Positions 7,670-16,829 are shown, numbered from the stretch's first letter. The stretch: DNA of 64,000 bases from Streptacidiphilus jeojiense (GCF_000719095.1 NZ_JOEH01000029.1:47650-111649), one strand, 5' to 3'. The notes: generated by a model from the letters alone, not told the origin. Numbers and translations: made by a program.

Positions 7670-9036
7670 GCCCGCACCACCGCGGCCAGGGAGTGGGCCG
7701 CCTCGACGCCGGAGCGGCAGCCGTCCTCGTGGAAGCCCCAGCCGTGGTAGGCGCCGGCGTAGGCGGTGCGGCCGGTGCTCAGCGCGGGCAGGCGCTGCTG
7801 GGCGGCGCGCGACTCGCGGGTGTACACCGGGTGCTCGTAGACCGTGCGGGAGACGACGTGCTCCTCGGCGATCGGGTTCGCGGGGTCCTCGTTCAGGGTG
7901 ACCAGGTAGTCCTCGGGGGTGTCCAGCCGCAGCAGCCGGTTCAGGTGGTAGGTGACCCGGACTTGGTCGGAGCGATCCACGCAGGAGGTCATCTGGTAGT
8001 TCCAGGAGGCCCGGGCCCGGTGCGCGCGCGGCAGCAGCGCGGTGTCGCGGTGCAGCACGGCGGGGTTGTAGGAGTAGCCGAAGGCGCCCAGTACCGCGTG
8101 CTCCTCGCCGCTGGGGTCGGCGAGGAGCCGCAGGGCCTGGTCCGGATGGGTGGCCAGGACCACCGCGTCGTACTCGGCCGGCGCCCGGTCCGCGGCGCTG
8201 ATCACCACCCGGTCGCTGTGCCGGCGCACGGCGCGCACCGGCGCCCGGGTGTGGACTGCGGCGAGCCTGGCGGCGATCCGCTCGACATAGGTGCGCGAGC
8301 CGCCGCTGACGGTGCGCCAGGTGGGCGAGCCGGTGACGGCGAGCATGCCGTGGTTGTCCAGGAAGGCGAACAGGTAGCGGGCCGGGTACTCGCGGGCCAG
8401 GTCGGGGGCGCAGGACCAGACCGCGGACACCAGCGGGGTCAGGAAGTGCGCGGCGAAATAGGGCGAGAAGCCGCCCTGGGCCAGGAACTGGCGCAGGGTC
8501 AGCGCGTCGGCGGCCGGGTCCGCGGAGGCCAGCAGTCCGCGGGCGAGCCGGTGGAAGCGCGGGATCTCGGTGAGCATCCGCAGGTAGCGCGGGCGCGCCA
8601 GCGAGCCGGCCTGGGCCAGCAGCCCGGCCGGCCCCCGGGCGCCGGCGTACTCCAGTCCGCAGCTCAGGCAGCGCACCGACATGCTCATCTCGGATTCCTG
8701 GGTGGGGATCCCGAGTTCGTCGAACAGGCGGACCAGGTGCGGGTAGGTACGGCGGTTGTGCACCAGGAAGGCGGTGTCCAGGGCCAGGTCGGAGCCGTCG
8801 GCGGCGCGCACGTCCTGGGTGTGGGCGTGGCCGCCGAGCCGGGTGTCGGCCTCGTACAGGGTGACCCGTGCGCCGCGCCGGGTCAGCTCGTAGGCCGCGG
8901 TGAGCCCGGCGACCCCGCTGCCGACCACAGCGACGCCGCGGCCCTCCGCTCCCCCGCCATGGCGCCGCCGCGATCCGTACCCCGTGGGGCGCGCCACCGG
9001 TGTGCCCACTCCGACGTTCTCGGTCATGCCGCACAT
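7666..9036 (-). CDS. FAD-dependent amine-oxidase-like flavoprotein
   Basis: A 456-residue flavoprotein and first gene of the five-gene operon. The dinucleotide-binding motif VAVVGSGVAGLTAAYELTRR is followed by the acidic strand end VTLYEADTRLGGHAH (about residues 32-66), typical of the amine-oxidase/phytoene-desaturase superfamily. The C-terminus has the FAD-capping block RTAYAGAYHGWGFHEDGCRSG. The upstream start of two close ATGs is chosen because GGAG lies seven bases before it. In related operons this protein is thought to desaturate or oxidise an acyl chain before or after methylation. A carotenoid desaturase role is less likely without crt genes nearby. Confidence 0.87.
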   Translation of the reverse strand: MCGMTENVGVGTPVARPTGYGSRRRHGGGAEGRGVAVVGSGVAGLTAAYELTRRGARVTLYEADTRLGGHAHTQDVRAADGSDLALDTAFLVHNRRTYPHLVRLFDELGIPTQESEMSMSVRCLSCGLEYAGARGPAGLLAQAGSLARPRYLRMLTEIPRFHRLARGLLASADPAADALTLRQFLAQGGFSPYFAAHFLTPLVSAVWSCAPDLAREYPARYLFAFLDNHGMLAVTGSPTWRTVSGGSRTYVERIAARLAAVHTRAPVRAVRRHSDRVVISAADRAPAEYDAVVLATHPDQALRLLADPSGEEHAVLGAFGYSYNPAVLHRDTALLPRAHRARASWNYQMTSCVDRSDQVRVTYHLNRLLRLDTPEDYLVTLNEDPANPIAEEHVVSRTVYEHPVYTRESRAAQQRLPALSTGRTAYAGAYHGWGFHEDGCRSGVEAAHSLAAVVRA

Positions 9037-9155
9037 CCCTGCGCTCCGGGCGGACGGCGTGTGCGCCGGCCGCGGCCTCTCCCCCTGCGCGGGTGATTCG
9101 GCGCCGCGGCGGCTGCGGATTGGTCCGGTCGGGATCGGGCGGTGCGCTGCGGCGC

Positions 9156-10052
9156 TCAGTTGTCCTGGGAGACGGCCTGGTCGTACAGGGTCTGGACCTT
9201 GTCGCCGAAGTACGGGCTGTAGGAGACGTCGTCGGTGTCCCCGCCCTCCTGGTAGCCGCCGATGACGCCGATGACCGTACCGGTGCGGGTCTTCTGGTCG
9301 AAGGAGGAGAGCCAGGGGCTGCCGCTGGTGCCCCCGGGGAAGCCGGTGCAGGCGATCTTCATCTGGGTGTCGCTCTGCTTGGTGGTGGTGTTGAAGCAGG
9401 AGATCGGCGCGCTGGCGTCGGAGGGGTAGCCGGTGATCCGGACCACCTGGCCGAAGCCCTTGTTGACCCCGAGCGTGTCGCCGCCCAGCACGTCCTGGAT
9501 CTTCTTGCCGTCCAGCGGGCCCAGGGCCACGAAGGCGACGTCCATGTCCGGGTCGGAGGAGTCGATCCAGCTCTGGTCCACGAAGATCTTCGTGATCGGC
9601 CACTCCCCCTGCAGGGCGTTGCCGTCCCGGTACTCGGGCACGAACACCAGGTCGCTGCCGTAGCTGCCGCCCTTGCCGCTGTGGACGCAGTGCGCCGCGG
9701 TCAGCAGCAGGTTCTTCCCGGCGCTGTTGACCACGCTGGCGGTGCAGAAGTGGTCACCGTTCACATCGTGGTCGAAGATCGCCCCGACCCTGGCGTTGAC
9801 GCTGGTGGACTTGGCCGGGTGCGAGGTGCCGCCGTGCTTGGCCAGCGCCTCCTGCAGCCGCTCCTGGGACCAGGCCGACGGGCTGCCGCTGACCTCCTGC
9901 CCGATCACCGTCGGCGTCACCGACGCGGAGCCGGAGCCCGCGCTGGAGCTCGAACTCGAACAGGCCGATGCCAGCAGCACCAGGACGCCGCCCAGGACCG
10001 CCGCCGAGCCCCCGCCCGGCCGCCGCTTTCGCGCCGTCGTGATTCGCTGCAT
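9156..10052 (-). CDS. Lipoprotein trypsin-like serine protease
   Basis: A 298-residue exported protein. A basic N-terminus (TARKRRPGGG) is followed by a hydrophobic stretch ending in a lipobox-like LLASAC, and a Ser/Gly-rich linker tethers the domain outside the membrane. The chymotrypsin-fold domain (about 90-298) has the triad His in LLTAAHC, Asp in DMDVAFVAL and Ser in PGGTSGSPW, where the usual GDSGGP is altered to GTSGSP. The start with GAGG nine bases upstream is chosen over an ATG 15 bases earlier. It stands alone, about 120 bases from the flavoprotein operon. Secreted V8/trypsin-like proteases of this type are common in streptomycetes; the target is unknown. Confidence 0.85.
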   Translation of the reverse strand: MQRITTARKRRPGGGSAAVLGGVLVLLASACSSSSSSAGSGSASVTPTVIGQEVSGSPSAWSQERLQEALAKHGGTSHPAKSTSVNARVGAIFDHDVNGDHFCTASVVNSAGKNLLLTAAHCVHSGKGGSYGSDLVFVPEYRDGNALQGEWPITKIFVDQSWIDSSDPDMDVAFVALGPLDGKKIQDVLGGDTLGVNKGFGQVVRITGYPSDASAPISCFNTTTKQSDTQMKIACTGFPGGTSGSPWLSSFDQKTRTGTVIGVIGGYQEGGDTDDVSYSPYFGDKVQTLYDQAVSQDN

Positions 10053-10204
10053 GGCGTCCGACCTCATTCCGCTGGCCTGTGAGCTGCTGCTTTCCCCGAT
10101 CCTGCCCGGCCGGTCGGACGGCTGCGCCCCAGGTCGCCCGTACGGGTGAGCGCACCGGCCGCGTACGGGAGGACGGGGACGGCCGGTCAGCAGCCGGCGC
10201 AGGC

Positions 10205-11059
10205 TCAGCGGCTGGCGAAGCGCAGCAGGGTGACCGTGGGCCGCCGGTTGCGCAGCACCGGCAGCCGCTCCACCCGGGGAGCCGCCGTCCCCCACAGCAG
10301 GCCGCGCCCCGGCGGCAGTTCGACCGGCCTGATCTCGGCGACCGCCGGATGCGCGGTGGCCAGCGCGGGCCGCTGGCGCGCGTTCATCCGCCAGGGCATC
10401 GGCGGAAGCCGGTAGCCGCGGGCGACCGGCGGGCCGCGCCGCGCCGCGGGGTCGGCGGGCCGTCCCGGCGTCCTGGGGACGGCGTCGAACACCAGGCCGC
10501 CGCCGGGGAAGTGCTCGGCGCAGCTCGCGATCAGGTCCCTGACCTCGGGCGGCCGGAAGTACATCAGCAGCCCCTGGGCCAGCACCAGGACGCCCCTGGC
10601 CGGGTCGATCCCCGCGGTCCAGGCCGGATCCCTGGCGTCGCAAGCCAGGGTGTGCTGCCGCGAACCGTGCGGCAGCAGCGAGTGGCGCACCGCCAGCGGC
10701 TCGGGCAGGTCCACCGTCAGCCAGGAGACCCGGCCGTTGTCGCAGCGCCAGAAGGCGGTCTCCAACCCCTCGCCCAGGGAGACCACGGTGCCGTCCGGAT
10801 AGGCGTCCAGGAACTGCCGCACCACGGAGTCGAAGCAGGCGGCGCGCAGGGCCAGGGCCTGGGCGGCCAGCGGGTGCGGATGGCCGAAGCGCTCGGTGAA
10901 CGCGAATCCGCCGGTCTCCGCCACGGCCTCCACCAGGGCCACCGCCTCGGGGTCCGGCAGCACGGTGTCGGGGCGGCGGGCCTCGGCGGCGCGCTGGTAG
11001 AGCGTCCACAGCATGGTCTCGGGCACCCCGTCCAGCGCGACGGCCGTGTTCGCTGCCAT
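10205..11059 (-). CDS. Class I SAM methyltransferase (leucine carboxyl methyltransferase-like)
   Basis: A 284-residue cytoplasmic protein resembling the LCM/PPM-type O-methyltransferases often found near actinobacterial natural-product genes. The SAM-binding region has a G-E-G pattern in TVVSLGEGLETAFWR (about residues 91-105), an acidic strand WLTVDLPEPLAVR, the DARDPAW adenine-contact loop, and VLAQGLLMYFRPPEV (about 159-173) as the post-II motif. It is monocistronic between the protease and the modABC operon. The substrate, probably a carboxylate or hydroxyl group, is unknown. Confidence 0.8.
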   Translation of the reverse strand: MAANTAVALDGVPETMLWTLYQRAAEARRPDTVLPDPEAVALVEAVAETGGFAFTERFGHPHPLAAQALALRAACFDSVVRQFLDAYPDGTVVSLGEGLETAFWRCDNGRVSWLTVDLPEPLAVRHSLLPHGSRQHTLACDARDPAWTAGIDPARGVLVLAQGLLMYFRPPEVRDLIASCAEHFPGGGLVFDAVPRTPGRPADPAARRGPPVARGYRLPPMPWRMNARQRPALATAHPAVAEIRPVELPPGRGLLWGTAAPRVERLPVLRNRRPTVTLLRFASR

Positions 11060-11147
11060 GGACGGCCTCCTGTCCTGCCGGGGGATGCCTGGACATCCGC
11101 TGCCCAGATGTACGCACTGTTCCCATGGTGGACCGGGTGGCCGCGGA

Positions 11148-12302
11148 TCACCCCTGGTAGGCGTGCGTCTGGGTGGCCTTCACGGCGGCCCAGACCTCGC
11201 TCCCCTCGGCCAAGCCCAGTTCGGCGACCGCGCCCTGGGTGAGGTCGGCGGTGATCCGCAGCTCGCCGACCAGGTCCAGCCGGACCTGGTCGCCGTGCAG
11301 TTCCATCCCCGCGACCACGGTCCGCCACAGGTTGCGGGCGCTGGTGTCGGGGCGGGTGCGGTGCACGGTGACGGCGGACGGCGGGAAGGCCACGAAGACC
11401 GCGCCGTCCGCGCTGTCGGCGGTGGTGACCGCCACCGGCCCGGAGGCCGCCTCGACCCGGACCTCGTGGCCGTCGGCGGTGCCCCGGAACAGGTTGAGGC
11501 CCACCAGGCGGGCGATGTAGTCGCTGCGCGGGTGGCGGGCGATCTCGGCGGGCGCCCCGTCCTGGACCACCGCGCCGTCCTCGATGACGGTGATCCGGTC
11601 AGCCAGCACCATCGCGTCCAACGGATCGTGGGTGACCAGGACCGCGACGGCGTCGAACTCGGCCAGGTGGCGACGCAGCTGGGTGCGCACGTCCAGCCGG
11701 GTGCGGGCGTCCAGGGCGGCCATCGGCTCGTCCAGCAGCAGCAGCCGCGGGCGCGGGGCCAGGGCCCGGGCCAGGGCCACCCGCTGGGCCTGGCCGCCGG
11801 AGAGCGAGCGGGGGCGGGCGGCGGCGTGCTCGGCCAGGCCGACCCGTTCCAGCCAGGCGGCGGCCTCGGCTCGGGCGGCGGTCTTGGCGCCGCGCCAGGG
11901 GCCTCCGTGTCCGGGGCCGCTGCGGGTGCGCAGCCCGAAGGCGACGTTGTCGAGCGCGCTGAGGTGCGGGAAGAGCAGGTAGTCCTGGAACACCACGCCC
12001 ACCGGGCGTTCCTCGGTGGGGACCCGCAGCCGGGCTGCGGGTTCCTCCAGGGTGCGGCCGTCCAGGGTCAGCCGTCCGGCGTCGAGCGGGGTCAGTCCGG
12101 CCAGCGCGCGCAGGGCGGTGGTCTTTCCGGCGCCGTTGGGTCCGAGCAGGGCGAGCACTTCGCCGGGGCGGGCGCGCAGGGTGACGTCCAGTCGGAAGCC
12201 GGCGCCGGCGGCGTCCCGGGGCGGGCGCGCCACGACCAGGTGCGCGTCCAGGCCGTCCGCGTCGGCGTCAGCGGCGGTGGGGGCGACGTCGGGGTCGGTC
12301 AT
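11148..12302 (-). CDS. modC: Molybdate ABC transporter ATP-binding protein ModC
   Basis: A 384-residue ATPase energising high-affinity molybdate uptake. The N-terminal ABC domain has Walker A GPNGAGKTT, the signature LSGGQAQRVALARAL and Walker B LLLLDEPMAALD. The C-terminal part (about 295-384) has a TOBE/Mop-like beta domain (MELHGDQVRLDLVGELRITADL) that binds oxyanions in ModC proteins. The ATG overlaps the modB stop by four bases. It is the last gene of modABC, 30 bases downstream of the regulator. Tungstate may also be carried. Confidence 0.92.
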   Translation of the reverse strand: MTDPDVAPTAADADADGLDAHLVVARPPRDAAGAGFRLDVTLRARPGEVLALLGPNGAGKTTALRALAGLTPLDAGRLTLDGRTLEEPAARLRVPTEERPVGVVFQDYLLFPHLSALDNVAFGLRTRSGPGHGGPWRGAKTAARAEAAAWLERVGLAEHAAARPRSLSGGQAQRVALARALAPRPRLLLLDEPMAALDARTRLDVRTQLRRHLAEFDAVAVLVTHDPLDAMVLADRITVIEDGAVVQDGAPAEIARHPRSDYIARLVGLNLFRGTADGHEVRVEAASGPVAVTTADSADGAVFVAFPPSAVTVHRTRPDTSARNLWRTVVAGMELHGDQVRLDLVGELRITADLTQGAVAELGLAEGSEVWAAVKATQTHAYQG

Positions 12303-13162
12303 GCCGGGCCTCCGGTCCAGCGTCCGCGCAGGCCGACCAGGACCAGCACGGAGACGACGAGCAGGACCAGGCTGAGGGCGATCGCGGTGGCCGGGTCGTC
12401 CTGCAGGGCCAGGTAGACGGCCAGCGGCATGGTCTGGGTGGTGCCGGGGAAGTTCCCGGCGAAGGTGATGGTGGCGCCGAACTCGCCCAGGGCCCTGGCC
12501 CAGGCCAGCACGCTGCCGGCGGCGATGCCGGGGGCGACCAGCGGCAGGGTGACCCGGCGGAACGCGGTGAAGCGCGAGGCGCCCAAGGTCGCGGCGGCCT
12601 CCTCGTAGCGCGAGTCGGCGCCGCGCAGCGCTCCCTCGACGCTGAGCACCAGGAAGGGCATGGCGACGAACGCCTCGGCCACCACCACCCCGGCCGTGGT
12701 GAACGGCAGGGTGATGCCGAAGGCGGAGTCCAGCCAGCGGCCGACCAGGCCGTTGCGGCCGAAGACCAGCAGCAGTGCGACGCCGCCGACCACCGGCGGC
12801 ATCACCAGCGGGACGGTCACCAGGGTGCGCAGCAGGGAGCGTCCGGGGAACTCGGTGCGGGCCAGCAGCCAGGCCATCGGCACGCCGAGGAGCAGCGAGA
12901 CGGCGGTGGCGGCGGTGGCGGTGATCAGCGAGAGCCGCAGTGCGGGCCAGACCGTGCCGTCGCCCAGGACGCTGCCCATTCCGCTCCAGGGCGCCCTGAC
13001 CAGCAGACCGACCAGGGGCAGCACCAGGAACGCCAGCCCGACGACGGCCGGGAGCAGCAGCGCCACCGGGACGGCGCCGGCCCGCCGGCGCCGCCAGGGG
13101 CGGCCGCGGCGGGTCGGCGCCGAGCTGATCACGTCGTCCGCGGGCAGGTGGCGTCCGGTCAC
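12299..13162 (-). CDS. modB: Molybdate ABC transporter permease ModB
   Basis: A 287-residue inner-membrane permease with about six helices. A basic N-terminus (RRGRPWRRRRAG) precedes the first helix. The EAA loop that docks on ModC is visible as EEAAATLGASRFTAFRRVTLPL (about residue 190), followed by the ModB-typical ALGEFGATITFAG. The GTG start overlaps the modA stop by GTGA and its own stop overlaps modC, so all three subunits are translationally coupled. Confidence 0.92.
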   Translation of the reverse strand: MTGRHLPADDVISSAPTRRGRPWRRRRAGAVPVALLLPAVVGLAFLVLPLVGLLVRAPWSGMGSVLGDGTVWPALRLSLITATAATAVSLLLGVPMAWLLARTEFPGRSLLRTLVTVPLVMPPVVGGVALLLVFGRNGLVGRWLDSAFGITLPFTTAGVVVAEAFVAMPFLVLSVEGALRGADSRYEEAAATLGASRFTAFRRVTLPLVAPGIAAGSVLAWARALGEFGATITFAGNFPGTTQTMPLAVYLALQDDPATAIALSLVLLVVSVLVLVGLRGRWTGGPA

Positions 13163-13998
13163 GGCGCCTGGAAGCCGGCGGCGGCGAGTTCCTGCTCTGC
13201 GGGGGCGGAGAGCACGAAGGCAGTGAAGGCCGCGGCTGCGGCGCTGTTGGTGGCGTGGGTCAGCGGGGCGATCGGGTAGCTGGTGACGGCCTGCTGGGCG
13301 GCCGGGAAGTCGACGCCGACGACCTTGCCCTTGGAGCCCTGGACGTCGGTGCGGTAGACCAGCGCGGCGTCGACCTCCTTGAGCTCGACCTTGGTGAGGG
13401 CGCTGGTGACGTCCTGCTCGTAGGTGACCGGCGTGACCGTGACCTTGGCGGCGGCCAGGGCCTTGACCGCGGCGGCGCCGCAGGGGACGGTCTTGGCGCA
13501 CAGCGCGACCTTGACCGAGGAGGAGGAGAGCTGCTGCAGCGTGGTGATCCCCTTGGGGTTGCCGGGGACGACCGCGATCTCCAGGCTGTTCTTGGCGAAG
13601 TTCACCGGCGCGGCCGCGTTGTCGCCGGCCTTGGTGACGGTGGCCATGGTGGCGGTGCTGGCCGAGGCGAAGACGTCGGCGGGGGCGCCGGAGACGATGC
13701 TCGCCGCGAGGGTGTCGCTGCCGCCGAAGTTGAAGGTGACCGTGGTGCCGGGGTGGGCCGCTTCGAACTCCTTGCCGAACTGGGTGAAGGTGTTCTTCAG
13801 CGAGGCGGCGGCGAAGACGATGACCTTGCCGGTGATCGCGGGCGACGCCGAGGCGCTCGCCGATCCGGCGGCCGGGGTAGAGGCCGTGGCCGAGGACGAC
13901 GCGGTGGTGTTGCCACTGGAGGAGCAGGCAGTCAGTGCGAGCAGGGCCGCGGCGGCTGTGGCGCCGAGAGTGGCAGTGCGCAGACGGGTGTTGGCCAT
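13159..13998 (-). CDS. modA: Molybdate-binding lipoprotein ModA
   Basis: A 279-residue extracellular substrate-binding lipoprotein. The signal ends in the lipobox ALTACSS (Cys near residue 25), followed by a Ser/Thr/Ala-rich tether. The binding domain starts at VIVFAAASLKNTFTQFGKEF, the classic ModA opening whose Ser contacts the oxyanion, and continues with FNFGGSDTLAASIVSGAPADVFASA. A DAALVYRTDV segment near the C-terminus is also typical. It is the first structural gene of the uptake operon. Confidence 0.93.
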   Translation of the reverse strand: MANTRLRTATLGATAAAALLALTACSSSGNTTASSSATASTPAAGSASASASPAITGKVIVFAAASLKNTFTQFGKEFEAAHPGTTVTFNFGGSDTLAASIVSGAPADVFASASTATMATVTKAGDNAAAPVNFAKNSLEIAVVPGNPKGITTLQQLSSSSVKVALCAKTVPCGAAAVKALAAAKVTVTPVTYEQDVTSALTKVELKEVDAALVYRTDVQGSKGKVVGVDFPAAQQAVTSYPIAPLTHATNSAAAAAFTAFVLSAPAEQELAAAGFQAP

Positions 13999-14028
13999 GG
14001 CGGGTGTACCCCCTGGGGTGAAGGTCGG

Positions 14029-14445
14029 TCAGGAACGTTCGACGACCACGTTGGTCGACTTGATCACAGCGACGGCGGGGACTCCGGGCTCCAGCCGCAA
14101 CTCCTCGGCCGACTCGCGGCTGATGAGCGAGACCACCCGGAAGGGCCCTGCCTGGATCTCCACCTGCGCGGCCACGTCACCGAGCTGTACGTCGGTGACG
14201 ATGCCGCGGAAGCGGTTGCGGGCGGACGAAGGGAGTCCTTCCGCGGCCGTGGTCTCGGAGCGCGCCAGTTCCCTGGCGAAGGCCGCAAGCTGGGCGCCCG
14301 GGACGATGCGGTGGCCGTGCTCGTCGCGTTCGGCGGCGAGCCGGCCGGCGTCGACCCAGCGGCGCATGGTGTCGGAGCTGACACCGAGCAGGGCCGCGGC
14401 CTCTCCGATCCGGTAGCTGTTCACATGACGATCATCTTGTCGCAT
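14029..14445 (-). CDS. Molybdenum-responsive regulator: MerR-type helix-turn-helix plus TOBE/Mop domain
   Basis: A 138-residue two-domain protein. Residues 10-50 form a MerR/excisionase-type helix-turn-helix (SYRIGEAAALLGVSSDTMRRWVDAGRL). Residues 73-136 form a single Mop/TOBE domain (SARNRFRGIVTDVQLGDVAAQVEI ... VPAVAVIKSTNVVVE), which binds molybdate or tungstate. GAGGGG lies seven bases before the ATG. Transcribed just upstream of modABC in the same direction, it is the likely local sensor-regulator of uptake. It is much smaller than Escherichia coli ModE and uses a different DNA-binding domain, as is usual in actinobacteria. Confidence 0.88.
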   Translation of the reverse strand: MRQDDRHVNSYRIGEAAALLGVSSDTMRRWVDAGRLAAERDEHGHRIVPGAQLAAFARELARSETTAAEGLPSSARNRFRGIVTDVQLGDVAAQVEIQAGPFRVVSLISRESAEELRLEPGVPAVAVIKSTNVVVERS

Positions 14446-14647
14446 CTGCTATCCCCTCGTCACTCGTAGCATTGCACAGGCCAGTTCGGAGCTGCGAACC
14501 TCCTCGCATGTGCGAGCCCCCAGACGGGTGGGTCGCCGGGGGCGGGTCCGCGGACCTGCTCGGCTCCATGATCACCGACGGGTGACGGCTGTGTGCCCGC
14601 GACGCTAGGTTGGTCTCTGTTGACACGTGACACGGGGGATCTCGGTG

Positions 14648-15886
14648 ATGGAACAGCAGGCCGTCCGCAGGGCCCGGCGCTCGGTGTCGGCGGTCTTCGC
14701 CGTGCACGGGGCGGTGGCCGGCAGTTTCGCCACCCGGATCCCCTGGATCAAGGACGACCTCCACCTCAGCGCCGGAGCGCTGGGGCTGGCGCTGGTCGCC
14801 CCCGCGCTCGGCTCCTCGCTGGCCATGCCGCTGGCCGGACGGCTGGTGCACGCCCGCGGCCACCGCTCGGCCGTGCGCCTGCTGATCGTCCTGTTCTGCT
14901 CCACGCTGGCGCTGCCGGCGCTCTCCCCCGACCTGCCGGTGCTGGCGCTGGCGCTGCTGCTGTTCGGGGCGGCGGCCGGCACCGCGGACGTGGCGATGAA
15001 CGCCCAGGGGGTGGAGGTCGAGGAGCGGATGGGCCGCTCGATCATGTCGGGGCTGCACGGGATGTGGAGCGTCGGCGGGCTGCTGGGCTCGGCGGTGGGC
15101 GCGCTGGCGGCCGGGCAGGGCTGGGACGCCCGGATCCACCTCGCGGTGATGGCGGTCGTGCTGATCGGCGTCGGCCTGCTGGCCTGCCGGGGGCTGCTGG
15201 ACGTGCGGCCCGAGCCGGAGGCGGAGGCTCCGCCGCGGTTCGCGCTGCCGCCGCGCTCGGCGCTGGCCATCGGCATGGTGGGTTTCTGCGCGGTGTTCGC
15301 CGAGGGGGCCAGCGGCGACTGGAGCGGGGTGTACCTGCACGGCACCGCCGGGGCCTCGGCCGGGGTCGCGGCGGCCAGTTACACGGCCTTCGCCTGCACC
15401 ATGGCGGCCAGCAGGCTGGCCGGCGACGCGGTGGTGCGGATGCTGGGCGCGGTGCGCACGGTGCGGATCGGCGGGATCGTCGCGGTGGCCGGCGGGGTGC
15501 TGGTGGTGGTCTCGCGGACGCCGCTGCCGGCCATCGCCGGGTTCGCCCTGCTGGGGATCGGCATCGCGGTGGTGGTCCCGCTGTGCTTCGCCGCGGCCGG
15601 CCACAGCGGCGCCAATCCCAGCCGCGCCATCGCCGGGGTGGCCACCGTCACCTACACCTCGGGCCTGGTGGCGCCCGCGACCGTGGGCACCATCGCCCAG
15701 GCGACCTCGCTGCCGGTCTCCTTCGGCGTGGTCACCGTGCTCGCGGTGGGGCTGATCGTCGGGGCCGGGGTGCTCGCGCCCGCGGCGCGCGCCGGAGCGG
15801 CGGCAACCGGCGGAACACCGGGCGCTGACGCCGCTTCGGATTCCACGAATCGTCAGGACCGGTCAGAAATATCGGAAACTCGGTAG
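14648..15886 (+). CDS. MFS permease
   Basis: A 412-residue integral membrane protein with about 12 predicted helices of the major facilitator superfamily. It resembles fucose-permease/YbjJ-type transporters (FATRIPWIKDDLHLSAGALGLAL; HGMWSVGGLLGSAVGALAAGQGW). The ATG is chosen because GGGGGA lies eight bases upstream; an in-frame GTG seven codons earlier lacks a site. The C-terminal tail is hydrophilic and Asp/Ser-rich. It is divergent from the mod regulator and monocistronic. The substrate is unknown. Confidence 0.82.
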   Translation: MEQQAVRRARRSVSAVFAVHGAVAGSFATRIPWIKDDLHLSAGALGLALVAPALGSSLAMPLAGRLVHARGHRSAVRLLIVLFCSTLALPALSPDLPVLALALLLFGAAAGTADVAMNAQGVEVEERMGRSIMSGLHGMWSVGGLLGSAVGALAAGQGWDARIHLAVMAVVLIGVGLLACRGLLDVRPEPEAEAPPRFALPPRSALAIGMVGFCAVFAEGASGDWSGVYLHGTAGASAGVAAASYTAFACTMAASRLAGDAVVRMLGAVRTVRIGGIVAVAGGVLVVVSRTPLPAIAGFALLGIGIAVVVPLCFAAAGHSGANPSRAIAGVATVTYTSGLVAPATVGTIAQATSLPVSFGVVTVLAVGLIVGAGVLAPAARAGAAATGGTPGADAASDSTNRQDRSEISETR

Positions 15887-16301
15887 CAGCGCAATCACCC
15901 CAGCCGCGATGATGGGGCGCACAGCGCGGCGCGGGGGCGCGCAGGGATCCTCGGGGGTGGATCGGCAGTGGCGAAGACGGCTACAAAGACAGCGACTTGG
16001 ACCGCGTTTTGCCGCAGGCGATTCGGGAATGCTGCCCGCGTCTGACGTGGCACAACCGGACTGTTGGGGAAGTCAGCAGTTTCAGTGAACGGGTTTTAGT
16101 ACATCCGTTCGAATGGAACCAACAGATTCGATCGCGCGTCCGAACAGAACGTCAGATCAGTTGATACAAACGGCGCGCCGAAGCATCCGTACGGGTGCTA
16201 TGTCGGTGATCAATGCGATACTCGGACAGCACGGTGGGACTGTCCAGAAACACCGGGCACGGAAATAACACGGGGCAGCAGGACGGATGGGGAGGTACGG
16301 C
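15887..16301. other. Intergenic region upstream of the sepF paralogue
   Basis: About 415 bases without a credible gene. Positions 16060-16280 are clearly AT-richer than the flanks, as expected for a promoter region, and the end carries GGGGAGG just before the sepF-like start. I could not fix promoter hexamers with confidence and saw no strong repeat or RNA structure. Confidence 0.4.
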
Positions 16302-16697
16302 ATGGGAGCAGCACTGCGTGACGACTACCGCGGGTGGCTGGCGCCCTCCGGGAACTATCCGGTGGCGGTGCCCGACTACGAAGAGCCCTGGGACTCTCCC
16401 GAACTGGTCCCGGCACCGCACGCGCCGCAGATCACCTCGGTGCGCCCGACCGGCTTCGAGTCGGCACGGATCATCGGTGAGCACGTCCGGGTCGGCACAC
16501 CGGTGATCATGGACCTCACCGAGATGACCGACGGCGACGCCAAGCGCCTGGTGGACTTCGCCTCCGGGCTGACCTTCGGCACCCGCGGCAGCATCGAGCG
16601 GATCGCCCGCCGGGTGTTCCTGCTCGCGCCGCCCGAGGTCGAGGTCCTGGTGATCGACGGCGCCGACGACAGTTCGGGCTTCTACAACCAGAGCTGA
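16302..16697 (+). CDS. SepF-like cell division protein paralogue
   Basis: A 131-residue protein whose residues 40-125 match the SepF core: PTGFESARIIGEHVRVGTPVIMDLTEM, followed by DAKRLVDFASGLTFGTRGSIERIARRVFLLAPPEVEVL. SepF tethers FtsZ to the membrane in actinobacteria and Firmicutes through an N-terminal amphipathic helix. Here the N-terminus (GAALRDDYRGWLAPSGNY) is short. The main sepF normally lies in the division gene cluster next to ftsZ; this copy is isolated, so it is one of the extra SepF paralogues known in streptomycetes and may act during sporulation. The ATG has GGGGAGG six bases upstream. A strong terminator follows. Confidence 0.82.
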   Translation: MGAALRDDYRGWLAPSGNYPVAVPDYEEPWDSPELVPAPHAPQITSVRPTGFESARIIGEHVRVGTPVIMDLTEMTDGDAKRLVDFASGLTFGTRGSIERIARRVFLLAPPEVEVLVIDGADDSSGFYNQS

Positions 16698-16770
16698 CCG
16701 CCGCGACCAGAACACTGCGACCCGACCGGGGCCGATGACCGTCGGCCGTCCGTTGTCAGTGGTGCTCCGT

Positions 16771-16815
16771 AGGCTGGTGGCCCAGGGTTTCCCCCTGGGC
16801 CACCAGCCTTTTTCT
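16771..16815 (+). terminator. Strong intrinsic terminator
   Basis: A perfect 17-base-pair stem (AGGCTGGTGGCCCAGGG and its complement) with a five-base loop is followed directly by TTTTCT. This is one of the few hairpins in the window with a genuine T-tract. It lies between the SepF-like gene and the SNF2 helicase gene and should isolate the two transcripts. Confidence 0.88.
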
Positions 16816-16829
16816 GATCCGGAGCAGGG

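Noticed and set aside
7666..9036. Carotenoid desaturase (CrtI-like) assignment for the flavoprotein
   Set aside because: The FAD motif is shared by the whole superfamily; no phytoene synthase or other crt gene is nearby, and the DUF1365/CFA/DUF1295 context fits the lipid-linked amine-oxidase group better.
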